From contig NZ_FZPC01000041.1 of the NCBI RefSeq assembly GCF_900187975.1, positions 1 through 51,401 of the forward strand: a stretch of 51,401 nucleotides of DNA, written 5' to 3'. The translations under genes and the position numbers were made by a program. Under the pieces are notes generated by a model. It made no database searches. It was not told the DNA's origin and saw only the letters and a program-made list of their open reading frames with translations. The DNA comes from Pseudomonas delhiensis. Lineage in GTDB: Bacteria > Pseudomonadota > Gammaproteobacteria > Pseudomonadales > Pseudomonadaceae. Shown here in pieces: positions 42,023 to 51,389 of the stretch (position 1 is its first letter; each line of letters begins with the position of its first letter).

Positions 42023-42087
42023 CAGGCTACAGGCGGCAGGCTTCAGGAAACAGCGGCTTCTGCCTGCAGCCTGCCGCCTGTAGCCTG
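42023..42087. repeat. Long inverted repeat between aroC and the MFS gene
   Basis: Arms of 25 bases (42023-42047 and 42063-42087) match at 24 positions around a 15-base loop; the core is CTACAGGCGGCAGGCT and its complement. It starts 4 bases after the aroC stop, and its last base is the first base of the MFS GTG start. The mRNA hairpin would bury the region where a ribosome site should be. Confidence 0.88.
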
Positions 42088-43238
42088 TGGCCGCTCCCCT
42101 GCCTTATTGGCGCCTGTCCAGCTTCTACTTCTTCTATTTCTGCCTGCTGGGCGGGACCGCGCCTTTCCTCGCCCTGTACTTCCACCACCTGGGCTTTTCC
42201 GCCGCGCGCATCGGCGAGCTGGTGGCCATCCCCATGCTGATGCGCTGCGTGGCGCCGAACCTGTGGGGCTGGCTGGGCGACCGCTCCGGCCAGCGCCTGC
42301 GCATCGTGCGTTTCGGCGCGCTGTGTACCGCGGCATGCTTCGCCCTCATCTTCCTCGACCACAGCTACGCCTGGCTGGCGCTGGTGATGGCCGGGCACGC
42401 GTTCTTCTGGCACGCGGTGCTGCCGCAGTTCGAGGTGATCACCCTGGCCCACCTGGGCGAGCGCACCGCCAGCTACAGCCGCATCCGCCTGTGGGGCTCG
42501 ATCGGCTTCATCTGCACCGTGGTCGGCCTCGGCCGGCTGTTCGAGGCCACCAGCCTGGACTACTACCCCTGGGCGCTGCTGGCGATCATGCTGGGCATCG
42601 TCGGCGCCAGCTGGTGGGTGCCCAACGCCCAGCCGGCCTGGCGCCACGGCGACGCGCCGGCCAGCGGCTTCCTGGCCCAGCTGCGCCAGCCCGGGGTGAT
42701 AGCCTTCTACCTGTGCGTGTGCCTGATGCAGCTGTCCCACGGCCCGTACTACACCTTCCTCACCCTGCACCTGGAGCGCCTCGGCTACAGCCGCGGGCTG
42801 ATCGGCTGGCTGTGGGCCCTGGGGGTGGTGGCCGAGGTCCTGCTGTTCCTGGCGATGCCGCGCCTGCTGGGGCGTTTCAGCCTGCGCCAGGTGCTGGCGG
42901 CGAGCTTCCTGCTGGCGGCGCTGCGCTGGCTGCTGCTGGGCAGCCTGGCCGGCCACCTGGGCCTGCTATTGTTCGCCCAGCTGCTGCACGCGGCCACCTT
43001 CGGCGCCTTCCACGCCGCGGCCATCCATTTCGTCCAGCGCAGCTTCCAGGCGCGCCAGCAGGGCCAGGGCCAGGCGCTCTACGCCGCCCTGGCCGGCACC
43101 GGCGGCGCCCTGGGCGCGCTTTACTCCGGCTACAGCTGGGCTAGCCTGGGTCCGGCCTGGACCTTCGCCATCGCCAGCCTCGCGGCCCTGGCCGCAGCCG
43201 TTATCATCGGTACCCGTCTGAAAGAGGAGCGGGCATGA
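42087..43238 (+). CDS. MFS transporter (HcaT/MFS_1-like)
   Basis: A 383-residue inner-membrane transporter with 12 predicted spans. The opening YWRLSSFYFFYFCLLGGTAP and APNLWGWLGDRSG match the phenylpropionate-permease-like MFS group. The only usable start ahead of span one is GTG 42087, which has no ribosome site and emerges from a 24-pair hairpin. The stop overlaps the mtnB start by four bases (ATGA), so it is translated together with the methionine-salvage genes and may move a methylthio compound; that substrate is inference. It corresponds by position to PA1682. Confidence 0.9.
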   Translation: MAAPLPYWRLSSFYFFYFCLLGGTAPFLALYFHHLGFSAARIGELVAIPMLMRCVAPNLWGWLGDRSGQRLRIVRFGALCTAACFALIFLDHSYAWLALVMAGHAFFWHAVLPQFEVITLAHLGERTASYSRIRLWGSIGFICTVVGLGRLFEATSLDYYPWALLAIMLGIVGASWWVPNAQPAWRHGDAPASGFLAQLRQPGVIAFYLCVCLMQLSHGPYYTFLTLHLERLGYSRGLIGWLWALGVVAEVLLFLAMPRLLGRFSLRQVLAASFLLAALRWLLLGSLAGHLGLLLFAQLLHAATFGAFHAAAIHFVQRSFQARQQGQGQALYAALAGTGGALGALYSGYSWASLGPAWTFAIASLAALAAAVIIGTRLKEERA

Positions 43239-43861
43239 GCGTCAATCGTGAACACCTGACCCGGCAGATCATCGAGGCCGGGCGCTTCCTGTACGGCCGC
43301 GGCTGGTCGCCGGCCACCAGCAGCAATTATTCCGCGCGCCTGGCCGCCGACCGTGCGCTGCTCACCGTTTCGGGCCGGCACAAGGGCCAGCTGGGCGTCG
43401 ACGACGTGCTGGAGACGGACCTGGCCGGCAACAGCCTGGAACCGGGCAAGAAGCCCTCGGCCGAGACCCTGCTGCACACCCAGCTCTACGCCTGGCGCCC
43501 GGAGATAGGCGCGGTGCTGCACACCCACTCGGTGAACGCCACCGTGCTCTCGCGCCTGACCCAGGGCGAGCGCCTGGAGCTGGAGGACTACGAGCTGCAG
43601 AAGGCCTTCGCCGGCGTCACCACCCACGAGGGCCGGGTGACGGTGCCGATCTTCGACAACGACCAGGACATCGCCCGCCTGGCGGCCAAGGTCCAGCCCT
43701 GGCTGGACGCCCACCCGGACTGCCCCGGCTACCTGATCCGCGGCCACGGCCTGTACACTTGGGGGCCGCGCATGGAAGACGCCCTGCGCCAGGTGGAAGC
43801 CTTCGAATTCCTCTTCGAATGCGAACTTAAAGTGATCAGCCTTCGCGGCGGCACGCGCTGA
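43235..43861 (+). CDS. mtnB: Methylthioribulose-1-phosphate dehydratase
   Basis: A 208-residue class II aldolase-fold enzyme of the methionine salvage pathway that dehydrates methylthioribulose-1-phosphate. Zinc ligands are His96 and His98 ([10 protein letters not shown]) and His171 (RGHGLYTWG); NYSARL and SGRHKGQ are typical of the N-terminal half. AGAGGAG precedes the ATG, which overlaps the MFS stop. mtnD follows after 30 bases and mtnC after that, so three consecutive pathway steps are encoded together. Confidence 0.95.
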   Translation: MSVNREHLTRQIIEAGRFLYGRGWSPATSSNYSARLAADRALLTVSGRHKGQLGVDDVLETDLAGNSLEPGKKPSAETLLHTQLYAWRPEIGAVLHTHSVNATVLSRLTQGERLELEDYELQKAFAGVTTHEGRVTVPIFDNDQDIARLAAKVQPWLDAHPDCPGYLIRGHGLYTWGPRMEDALRQVEAFEFLFECELKVISLRGGTR

Positions 43862-43891
43862 GCGAATCCGGCAGTACCCGAGGACCCGACC

Positions 43892-44437
43892 ATGAGCAGC
43901 CTGACCGTCTACCACGAATCCGCCCCCGAGCAGCCGCTGAAACTGCTCACCCACGCCGAGGACATCGCCGCCACCCTGGCCGAGCTCGGCGTGCGCTTCG
44001 AGCGCTGGCAGGCCAGCGCGCCCATCGCCCCCGGCGCCAGCCCCGACGAGGTGCTGGCCGCCTACGCGGCGGAGATCCAGCGCCTGAAGGACGAGCAGGG
44101 CTACGTCACCGTCGACGTGGTCAGCCTGAACGCCGACCACCCGCAGAAGGACGAGCTGCGCGCCAAGTTCCTCGACGAGCACCGCCACGGCGAGGACGAG
44201 GTGCGCTTCTTCGTCGCCGGCCGCGGGCTGTTCACCCTGCACGTCGAGGACCACGTCTACGCCGTGCTCTGCGAGAAGAACGACCTGATCTCGGTGCCGG
44301 CCGGCACCCGCCACTGGTTCGACATGGGCGAGCGCCCGCACTTCGTGGCCATCCGCCTGTTCAACAACCCCGAGGGCTGGGTGGCGAAGTTCACCGGCGA
44401 CGGGATCGCCGGGCGCTTCCCGCTGCTGGAAGACTGA
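43892..44437 (+). CDS. mtnD: Acireductone dioxygenase
   Basis: A 181-residue cupin metalloenzyme. Metal ligands His97, His99 and Glu103 (DEHRHGEDE) and His141 (TRHWFDMG) are intact. With Fe2+ it makes the keto-acid precursor of methionine from acireductone; with Ni2+ it releases CO and methylthiopropionate, and the metal in vivo is not visible from sequence. It is preceded by a GAGGACCC site. In pathway order it acts after MtnC, although mtnC lies downstream in the operon. Confidence 0.96.
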   Translation: MSSLTVYHESAPEQPLKLLTHAEDIAATLAELGVRFERWQASAPIAPGASPDEVLAAYAAEIQRLKDEQGYVTVDVVSLNADHPQKDELRAKFLDEHRHGEDEVRFFVAGRGLFTLHVEDHVYAVLCEKNDLISVPAGTRHWFDMGERPHFVAIRLFNNPEGWVAKFTGDGIAGRFPLLED

Positions 44438-44486
44438 ATACCTCGTTGCCCCACAGGAGCAACTGCCTTACGTATGCGCCCCATCC

Positions 44487-44548
44487 CGTCATTCCCGCGA
44501 ACGCGGGAACCCAGAGACTCTGGATCCCCGCGTTCGCGGGGACGACGG
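44487..44548. repeat. Family E palindromic pair between mtnD and mtnC
   Basis: CGTCATTCCCGCGAACGCGG faces an inverted CCCCGCGTTCGCGGGGACGACG. The ATTCCC-N-GGGAA core resembles the short repeats known as dRS3 in Neisseria (from memory). It ends 29 bases before the mtnC start, inside the presumed operon. Confidence 0.85.
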
Positions 44549-44577
44549 CGAGGGAAGGGCGCGCTTCTGGAGTCCCC

Positions 44578-45261
44578 ATGCCGATCAAAGCCATCCTCAC
44601 CGACATCGAAGGCACCACCAGCGCCGTCAGCTTCGTCTTCGACGTGCTCTTCCCCTACGCCGCGGCGCACCTGCCGGACTTCGTCCGCGAGCACGCCGAC
44701 AAGCCCGACGTGGCCGCGCAGCTGGACGCTGTGCGCGCCGAGAGCGGCGAGGCCGGGGCCGACGTCGAGCGCTGCATCGCCATCCTCCTGCAATGGATAG
44801 CCGAGGACCGCAAGGCCACGCCGCTGAAGGCGCTGCAGGGCATGGTCTGGGAGCAGGGCTACCGCGCCGGCCAGCTCAAGGGCCACGTCTACCCGGACGC
44901 GGTGGAGGCGCTGCGCCGCTGGAAGGCCGAGGGCTACGACCTGTACGTCTACTCCTCCGGCTCGATCCAGGCGCAGAAGCTGATCTTCGGCTGCTCCGAG
45001 GCCGGCGACCTGACGCCGCTGTTCTCCGGCTACTTCGATACCACCAGCGGGCCCAAGCGCGAGGCCGCCTCCTACGCGCGCATCGCCCAGGCCATCGGCC
45101 TGCCGGCGGAGCAGGTGCTGTTCCTCTCCGACGTGGTGCAGGAACTGGACGCGGCCCGCGAGGCTGGCCTTGCGACCACCGGCCTGGCCCGCGAGGGCGG
45201 CGCCCTGGAAGGCCACGAGACGCAGGCCAGCTTCGCCCTGATCGACCCGGCCCGCTGCTGA
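44578..45261 (+). CDS. mtnC: Enolase-phosphatase E1
   Basis: A 227-residue HAD-superfamily enzyme with two activities: it enolises 2,3-diketo-5-methylthiopentyl-1-phosphate and then removes the phosphate to give acireductone. Catalytic Asp9 and Glu11 ([10 protein letters not shown]) and the YSSGS motif of the Rossmann core are visible, with the late Asp in FLSDVVQEL. The start follows GGAG. An in-frame extension upstream would run through the family E repeat and was rejected. It is the third gene of mtnB-mtnD-mtnC. Confidence 0.95.
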   Translation: MPIKAILTDIEGTTSAVSFVFDVLFPYAAAHLPDFVREHADKPDVAAQLDAVRAESGEAGADVERCIAILLQWIAEDRKATPLKALQGMVWEQGYRAGQLKGHVYPDAVEALRRWKAEGYDLYVYSSGSIQAQKLIFGCSEAGDLTPLFSGYFDTTSGPKREAASYARIAQAIGLPAEQVLFLSDVVQELDAAREAGLATTGLAREGGALEGHETQASFALIDPARC

Positions 45262-45277
45262 GGCCGCCGCCGTCTAT

Positions 45278-45298
45278 GCTGGAGGGCACACCTCCAGC
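45278..45298. other. Small perfect hairpin between mtnC and the PLDc_N gene
   Basis: GCTGGAGG-GCACA-CCTCCAGC has 8 pairs and a 5-base loop. There is no T-run, so it is not a clear terminator; it sits 15 bases before the next start codon. Confidence 0.45.
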
Positions 45299-45313
45299 AG
45301 CGGGAGCGGCGCC

Positions 45314-45505
45314 ATGGGTTCGACCTTCAACGGGCTGATCGGCCTGATCATCTTCGCCCTCGACGTCTGGGCGATCATCAGCGTGCTCAAGAGCGGCGCG
45401 GAGGTGCCGATCAAGATCATCTGGGTGCTGGTGATCGTCATCCTGCCCTTGCTCGGGCTGGTGATCTGGGCGATCGCCGGGCCGAAGGGCAACGTCCGCG
45501 TATAG
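45314..45505 (+). CDS. PLDc_N-domain small membrane protein
   Basis: A 63-residue protein with two spans (about residues 6-25 and 35-55). The sequence pattern IFALDVWAIISVLKSG, followed by KIIWVLVIVILPLLG and IWAIAGPK, is the PLDc_N domain normally found at the N-terminus of cardiolipin synthases. Here it stands alone, as is common in bacteria, and the function is not known. GGGAG lies before the start. The stop is 19 bases before a family A repeat arm. Confidence 0.87.
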   Translation: MGSTFNGLIGLIIFALDVWAIISVLKSGAEVPIKIIWVLVIVILPLLGLVIWAIAGPKGNVRV

Positions 45506-45524
45506 CGGGGTGACGAGGGTTTTC

Positions 45525-45546
45525 GTAGGAGCGAGCTTGCTCGCGA
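45525..45546. repeat. Single family A REP arm
   Basis: GTAGGAGCGAGCTTGCTCGC, one arm without a partner, lies between the PLDc_N and convergent ogt stops. Confidence 0.75.
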
Positions 45547-45587
45547 ATGGAGTTTCCCCAGAACACGAAACCTCCCGGGAAACCCCA

Positions 45588-46085
45588 TCAAACCAGCTCC
45601 AACTCCCGCGATTCCCCCACCATCACCCCCTCCAGCCGCAGCAGCGCCTCCTTGCGCGGCAGGCCGCCGCCGTAGCCGGTCAGGCTGCCGTCGCGGCCGA
45701 TCACCCGGTGGCAGGGGATGATGATGCTGATCGGGTTGGCGCCGTTGGCCGCGCCCACCGCGCGCACCGCCTTCGGCCGGCCGATGCGTTCGGCCAGGTC
45801 GGCGTACCAGGTGGTGTGGCCGTAGGGGATCTGCGTGAGCGCGTGCCAGACCTGGCGCTGGAACTCGGTGCCGCGGGGCGCCAGGGGCAGGTCGAAGACC
45901 TTGCGCTTGCCGGCGAAGTATTCGTCCAGCTGGCGCATCGCCTCATCTAGCTGGTGGCTGGCCTCGCGCCAGTCCGGGCCCGGCTCGTGGCCTTCGAAGG
46001 GCGTCATGTAGAGCATCCGCAGGCCCTGCTCGTCGCCGGCCAGCAGCAGGCGGCAGAGGGGGCTGTCGTAGTAGCGGTAGTGCAT
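45588..46085 (-). CDS. ogt: Methylated-DNA-[protein]-cysteine S-methyltransferase
   Basis: A 165-residue suicidal repair protein that takes methyl groups from O6-methylguanine in DNA. The acceptor Cys125 is in [10 protein letters not shown], with the helix-turn-helix region [18 protein letters not shown] ahead of it. There is no Ada-type N-terminal regulatory domain, so it is the Ogt type. Its GGAGGATG ribosome site lies inside the end of alkA, whose stop is 4 bases upstream, so the two repair genes are one translationally linked unit. Confidence 0.95.
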   Translation of the reverse strand: MHYRYYDSPLCRLLLAGDEQGLRMLYMTPFEGHEPGPDWREASHQLDEAMRQLDEYFAGKRKVFDLPLAPRGTEFQRQVWHALTQIPYGHTTWYADLAERIGRPKAVRAVGAANGANPISIIIPCHRVIGRDGSLTGYGGGLPRKEALLRLEGVMVGESRELELV

Positions 46086-46089
46086 GGCT

Positions 46090-46998
46090 TCATCCTCCGA
46101 TGCGGCTGCCTTGCGAGTAGGCTTGCCAGAGATAGACGGCGGCGTAGGCGCGCCAGGGGCGCCAGGCCTCGGCGCGGCGTTGCAGGTCGCGGGCGGCGAT
46201 GCCGGCCTCGCCCCAGACCGGCGACTTGAGCAGGCCCAGGTCGGCGGCGGGGAAGGCGTCGGCCTCGCCGAAGGCGCGCAGGGCCACGTATTCGGCGGTC
46301 CAGGGGCCGATGCCGGGCAGCTCGCAGAGGCGCTTCACCAGGGCCTCGGCGCCATCGTCCACGTGCAGTTCCAGGGCGCCCTCGGCCACCGCGGCGGCGA
46401 AGCGCTGCAGGCTGGCCACGCGCTTGCCGGGCATGCCGATGCCGGCCAGGTCCGCCTCGGCCAGGGCCCGCGGGGTAGGGAAGAGGTGCTGCGGGCCGTC
46501 GGCCACGGCGTTGCCCAGGGGCTGGCCGAGGCGCTGCACCAGGCGGCCGGTGATGGTCACCGCGGCCTTCACCGTGACCTGCTGGCCGACGATGGCGCGC
46601 ACCGCCTGCTCGAAGGGATCGAAGGCGCAGGGCAGGCGCAGCCCCGGCCAGGCCTCGACGAGCGGGCGCAACAGCGGGTCGGCGCCCAGGTGCGCGGCCA
46701 CCGCCCGCGGGTCGCTGTCCAGGTCGAACATCTTGCGCACCCGCTCGGCCAGCGGGGCGCTGTCGGCGGCGCCGCCGTCCAGGTGCAACTCCAGGCGCAG
46801 GGCAGGCTCGCCGGCCAGCGGGCGGATGTCCATCCAGCCGGGCACGCCGTCCAGGCGCAGGCTGCGCCGGTAGTGGGCCTCGCCCAGGGTTTCCACCCCG
46901 GCCAGGCGGCGCAGGGCGAAATGCTCGTGGAACTGCCGCCAGTCCCAGGGCGGCTGGTAGGGCAGGTGCAGGACGAGGGGGGCGATGGCTGTGTTCAT
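46090..46998 (-). CDS. alkA: DNA-3-methyladenine glycosylase II
   Basis: A 302-residue base-excision glycosylase for alkylated purines. It has an N-terminal AlkA domain, the helix-hairpin-helix [11 protein letters not shown] (227-237) and the catalytic Asp253 in FPAADLGL. The start was taken at [17 protein letters not shown] four residues earlier is possible. A much longer in-frame extension overlaps speE on the opposite strand and was rejected. It is the first gene of alkA-ogt, divergent from speE. The PAO1 counterpart is PA1686 (from memory). Confidence 0.95.
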   Translation of the reverse strand: MNTAIAPLVLHLPYQPPWDWRQFHEHFALRRLAGVETLGEAHYRRSLRLDGVPGWMDIRPLAGEPALRLELHLDGGAADSAPLAERVRKMFDLDSDPRAVAAHLGADPLLRPLVEAWPGLRLPCAFDPFEQAVRAIVGQQVTVKAAVTITGRLVQRLGQPLGNAVADGPQHLFPTPRALAEADLAGIGMPGKRVASLQRFAAAVAEGALELHVDDGAEALVKRLCELPGIGPWTAEYVALRAFGEADAFPAADLGLLKSPVWGEAGIAARDLQRRAEAWRPWRAYAAVYLWQAYSQGSRIGG

Positions 46999-47075
46999 GG
47001 CGCTGACCATAACCCGCCGCCGCCGCGCTGTCGTCCCGCAGCTGACTTTCAAACTGTATGGGCACAGCGAGTGGG

Positions 47076-47105
47076 TTCGACCTGTCATGCCTCGCACAGT
47101 AGAAT
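47076..47105 (+). promoter_or_regulatory. Possible promoter of speE
   Basis: TTCGAC (47076-47081) and TAGAAT (47100-47105) with an 18-base spacer form a weak sigma-70 match. The -10 ends 61 bases before the speE start. Confidence 0.3.
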
Positions 47106-47166
47106 GCGCGCCTTTCACGGCCGGCCCTCGGCCCGCTTCATTCACCGTCGAACCGGGAGACCGCCC

Positions 47167-48027
<861 letters not shown>

Positions 48028-48035
48028 CCGGCGCG

Positions 48036-48072
48036 CGCCGCCGGGACCGCCCGGCGGCGACGACTCTTTTTT
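48036..48072 (+). terminator. Intrinsic terminator of speE
   Basis: CGCCGCCGGG and CCCGGCGGCG form a perfect 10-pair stem around ACCG. A six-T run follows at 48067-48072 after a 7-base gap. It begins 9 bases after the stop. Confidence 0.75.
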
Positions 48073-48255
48073 CACCCGCATTGGGCATAATCCCCCGCTT
48101 CGGCGGCGATTCTTAAGGTCCGGCTAATCTTGCCCGACTAGAATGCGCCGCCGGCTTCCACGCCCCCGCCCCGCGGCGGCGTGGCGGCCATGCGTCCCTC
48201 GCCCGTGCCGGGGAGGGCGCCCGAAACCGAAAGTCGCAGAATACGGAACCTGACC

Positions 48256-50334
48256 ATGGGCCAATCGGAAGTCCTGAATACCCGCCAGCGCGCGGCCAAC
48301 CTCGCGCGCGCGACGGTGTCCAGCCACCTGGGGTTCATCCTGCTCAGCAGCCTGGCGCTGATGCTGATGTTCTCGCTGCTGCGCCTGGCGCTGCTGATCT
48401 ACAACCGCGAGCTGATCGGCGACACCCCGGCCAGCACCTTCGTCGAGGCCTTCCTCACCGGGGTGCGCTTCGACATCCGCGCGGTGGTGCTGATAGTCGC
48501 GCCGATGATCTTCGCCCTGGCCAGCGTCACCGCCATGCGCTGGCGCATGCTCTGGCGCGTCTGGCTGACCGCCCTGGCCAGCCTGACGCTGTTCCTCGGC
48601 GTGCTCGAGCTGGACTTCTACCGCGAGTTCCACCAGCGCCTGAACAGCCTGGTGTTCCAGTACATGTCCGAAGACCCGAAGACGGTCATGAGCATGATCT
48701 GGTACGGCTACCCGGTGGTCCGCTACCTGCTGGCCTGGGCCGTGGCCACCTGGCTGCTGTTCATGCTGTTCCGCGGCGTCGACCGCGCCACCCGGCCCAG
48801 CGCCGTGGGCGCCTCGGCCGCCGCCTGGTACCTGCGCGTCGCCGCCCTGCTGGTGGTGGTGCTGGTGGCCGGCGTCGCCTACCGCGGCACCCTGCGCCAG
48901 GGCCCGCCGCTGCGCTGGGGCGATGCCTTCACCACCGACTCCATGTTCGCCAACCACCTGGGCCTGAACGGCTCCATGACCCTGCTCAAGGCCGCCGAGG
49001 ACCGCTTCGGCGAGGACCGCGCGAACATCTGGAAGGCCACCCTGCCCGACGACCAGGCCCGCGACACCGTGCGGCAGATGCTGCTGACGCCCAACGACAA
49101 GCTGGTCGACGCCGACGACGCGGCCATCCGCCGCGACTTCACCCCGCCGGCCGAAGGCACGCTGCCGGGCGTGAAGAACGTGGTGGTGATCCTCCTGGAA
49201 AGCTTCGCCGGCCACTTCGTCGGCGCCCTGGGCGCGCCGGGCAACATCACCCCGTACTTCGACAAGCTGTCGAAGGAAGGCCTGCTGTTCACCCAGTTCT
49301 TCTCCAACGGCACCCATACCCACCAGGGCATGTTCGCCACCATGGCCTGCTTCCCCAACCTGCCGGGCTTCGAGTACCTGATGCAGACGCCGGAGGGCGG
49401 CCACAAGTTCTCCGGCCTGCCGCAGCTGCTCAGCGCCCGCCAGTTCGACGACGTCTACGTTTACAACGGCGACTTCGCCTGGGACAACCAGTCCGGCTTT
49501 TTCGCCAACCAGGGCATGACCACCTTCGTCGGCCGCAACGACTTCGTGAACCCGGTGTTCTCCGACCCGACCTGGGGCGTGTCCGACCAGGACATGTTCG
49601 CCCGCGGCAACGAGGAACTGGACCGCCTGGCCGCCACCGGCAAGCCGTTCTACGCCCTGCTGCAGTCGCTCTCCAACCACGTGCCCTACGCCCTGCCCAA
49701 GGACCTGCCGGTGGAGCGCGTGACCGGCAACGGCAGCCTCGACGAGCACCTGACCGCCATGCGCTACTCCGACTGGGCGCTGGGCCAGTTCTTCGAGAAG
49801 GCGAAGAAATCGCCCTACTACAAGGACACCCTGTTCGTGGTGGTGGGCGACCACGGCTTCGGCGCGCCGGAGCAGTTGACCGAGATGGACCTGTTCCGCT
49901 TCAACGTGCCGCTGCTGATCATCGCCCCGGGCATCCAGGAGAAGTTCGGCGGCAGCCGCGACACCGTCGGCACCCAGATCGACATAGTGCCGACCATCAT
50001 GGGCCGCCTGGGCGGCGAGGTGCGCCACCAGTGCTGGGGCCGCGACCTGCTGAACCTGCCGGCCGGCGACAAGGGCTTCGGCGTGATCAAGCCCTCGGGC
50101 AGCGAACAGGTGGTGGCCATCCTTTCCGGCAACCGCATCCTGATCAAGCCCAAGGAAGGCGACATCCGCGTGTACGACTACCAGGTCGGCGCCCATCCCA
50201 AGGCCGACCGCGTGCAGAACGTGCCGGACGAGGCCGAGCTGAAGAAGCGCCTGGAGTCCTTCATCCAGACCGCCACCGGCAGCCTGCTGAACAACACCAC
50301 CGGCGTGGTGGACAGCAAGCCGGACAGCGACTGA
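48256..50334 (+). CDS. LtaS/OpgB-like sulfatase-fold membrane enzyme
   Basis: A 692-residue inner-membrane protein with about five N-terminal spans (within residues 25-215) and a large periplasmic sulfatase-fold domain. VVVILLESFAGHF carries the first metal-binding Glu, FFSNGTHTHQGMFATM holds the likely Thr nucleophile, and VVVGDHGFG gives the late Asp-His pair. The family transfers phosphoglycerol or phosphoethanolamine groups to envelope glycans or lipids. The acceptor here is unknown. The start MGQSEVLN was chosen over an upstream in-frame one because hydrophobic sequence starts soon after it; the ribosome site is modest (GGAA). It corresponds by position to PA1689. Confidence 0.9.
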   Translation: MGQSEVLNTRQRAANLARATVSSHLGFILLSSLALMLMFSLLRLALLIYNRELIGDTPASTFVEAFLTGVRFDIRAVVLIVAPMIFALASVTAMRWRMLWRVWLTALASLTLFLGVLELDFYREFHQRLNSLVFQYMSEDPKTVMSMIWYGYPVVRYLLAWAVATWLLFMLFRGVDRATRPSAVGASAAAWYLRVAALLVVVLVAGVAYRGTLRQGPPLRWGDAFTTDSMFANHLGLNGSMTLLKAAEDRFGEDRANIWKATLPDDQARDTVRQMLLTPNDKLVDADDAAIRRDFTPPAEGTLPGVKNVVVILLESFAGHFVGALGAPGNITPYFDKLSKEGLLFTQFFSNGTHTHQGMFATMACFPNLPGFEYLMQTPEGGHKFSGLPQLLSARQFDDVYVYNGDFAWDNQSGFFANQGMTTFVGRNDFVNPVFSDPTWGVSDQDMFARGNEELDRLAATGKPFYALLQSLSNHVPYALPKDLPVERVTGNGSLDEHLTAMRYSDWALGQFFEKAKKSPYYKDTLFVVVGDHGFGAPEQLTEMDLFRFNVPLLIIAPGIQEKFGGSRDTVGTQIDIVPTIMGRLGGEVRHQCWGRDLLNLPAGDKGFGVIKPSGSEQVVAILSGNRILIKPKEGDIRVYDYQVGAHPKADRVQNVPDEAELKKRLESFIQTATGSLLNNTTGVVDSKPDSD

Positions 50335-50348
50335 CCGGCGCATGATGG

Positions 50349-50373
50349 AAAAGGGGCCCGCGGGCCCCTTTTT
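50349..50373 (+). terminator. Intrinsic terminator of the sulfatase-fold gene
   Basis: AAAAGGGGCCCG is followed directly by CGGGCCCCTTTTT, a 12-pair self-complementary stem ending in a five-T run, 15 bases after the stop. Confidence 0.88.
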
Positions 50374-50387
50374 CGTGGGCGGTGCTT

Positions 50388-50440
50388 TAAAATTTGGTTA
50401 TAAATTAAGTCGATATTGATATAAGCGCTTATAAGGAAAG
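50388..50440 (+). promoter_or_regulatory. AT-rich promoter/operator region of the TauE/SafE gene
   Basis: About 50 bases of very low GC in an otherwise GC-rich window, ending in the perfect 14-base palindrome TATAAGCGCTTATA (50420-50433). TTGGTT (50394-50399) could be a -35, but no good -10 is at 17 bases. The palindrome and AT-tract suit a dimeric regulator; a sulfur regulator such as CysB is a guess from the gene it precedes. Confidence 0.5.
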
Positions 50441-50495
50441 CCGCTATCCTGCCCGCCGGTTTTCGCGGGCCGCTCATGGCTTTCAGGAAGGGTTG

Positions 50496-51281
50496 ATGGA
50501 ATTCGGCGTCCTTGGTTTCGTTGTCGCAGGCTTGGTGGTCGGGTTCATCGTGGGCATGACCGGTGTCGGCGGCGGTTCGCTGATGACGCCCATCCTGCTC
50601 TGGTTCGGCATCAACCCGGCCGCCGCCGTGGGCACCGACCTGCTGTACGCGGCCATCACCAAGTCCGGCGGCGTGCTGGTGCACACCCGGCACAGGAACG
50701 TCGACTGGCGCATCACCGGCTGGCTGACCCTCGGCAGCGTGCCGGCGGCGGGCCTGACCCTGCTGTTCCTGCACGGCCTGGGCGCCGACACCCAGGCGCT
50801 GAACACGGTGATCAAGCACGCCCTGGGCGTGGTCCTGCTGCTCACCGCCCTGGCCATCCTGTTCAAGCAGAAGCTGCTGGCCTTCGCCCACAGGCACGCC
50901 GGCGACCACTACCACCTGGGCGGCACCAGCCTGAACAGCCTCACGGTGCTGACCGGCGTGGTGCTCGGCGCCATGGTCGCGCTGACCTCCATCGGCGCCG
51001 GCGCCCTGGGCACGGTGGCGCTGTTCGTGCTCTACCCCTTCCTCGCCACTCGCCGCCTGGTGGGCACCGAGATCGCCCACGCGGTGCCCCTGACCCTGGT
51101 GGCCGGCCTGGGCCACGCCAGCATGGGCAACATGGACTGGCAACTGCTGGGCTACCTGTTGTGCGGCTCGCTGCCGGGCATCTACCTGGGCAGCCACCTG
51201 TCCGGGCGGATTTCCGACAGCGTCCTGCGGCCGTGCCTGGCGGTGATGCTGTTCGGTATCGGCTACAAGCTGGTGTTCTGA
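50496..51281 (+). CDS. TauE/SafE (TSUP) family membrane transporter
   Basis: A 261-residue inner-membrane protein with about eight spans. The opening GLVVGFIVGMTGVGGGSLMTP and the internal repeat VVLGAMVALTSIGAGALGTV show the two related halves of the TSUP family. Members move sulfite, sulfonates, sulfolactate or similar organic anions. The start was placed at ATG 50496 behind AGGAAG; TTG 50493 is an alternative. It is a single gene with its own AT-rich promoter region, isolated from the upstream gene by a terminator. The substrate is unknown. Confidence 0.92.
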   Translation: MEFGVLGFVVAGLVVGFIVGMTGVGGGSLMTPILLWFGINPAAAVGTDLLYAAITKSGGVLVHTRHRNVDWRITGWLTLGSVPAAGLTLLFLHGLGADTQALNTVIKHALGVVLLLTALAILFKQKLLAFAHRHAGDHYHLGGTSLNSLTVLTGVVLGAMVALTSIGAGALGTVALFVLYPFLATRRLVGTEIAHAVPLTLVAGLGHASMGNMDWQLLGYLLCGSLPGIYLGSHLSGRISDSVLRPCLAVMLFGIGYKLVF

Positions 51282-51319
51282 GCCGGTTCGGTGGTTCTCT
51301 GGGTTCGTAATTGGATGGA

Positions 51320-51386
51320 CTCACCCTCACCGAGGCGTCGAGGCGCCACGGTGGCATTCTAAGAGGCCAGCGACAGTGAGGGTGAG
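51320..51386. repeat. 11-bp inverted repeat near the right edge
   Basis: CTCACCCTCAC (51320-51330) and GTGAGGGTGAG (51376-51386) are perfect inverted copies 45 bases apart. They sit just ahead of a new ATG and could be the terminal and subterminal part of an insertion sequence or a leader hairpin. Confidence 0.5.
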
Positions 51387-51389
51387 GCC

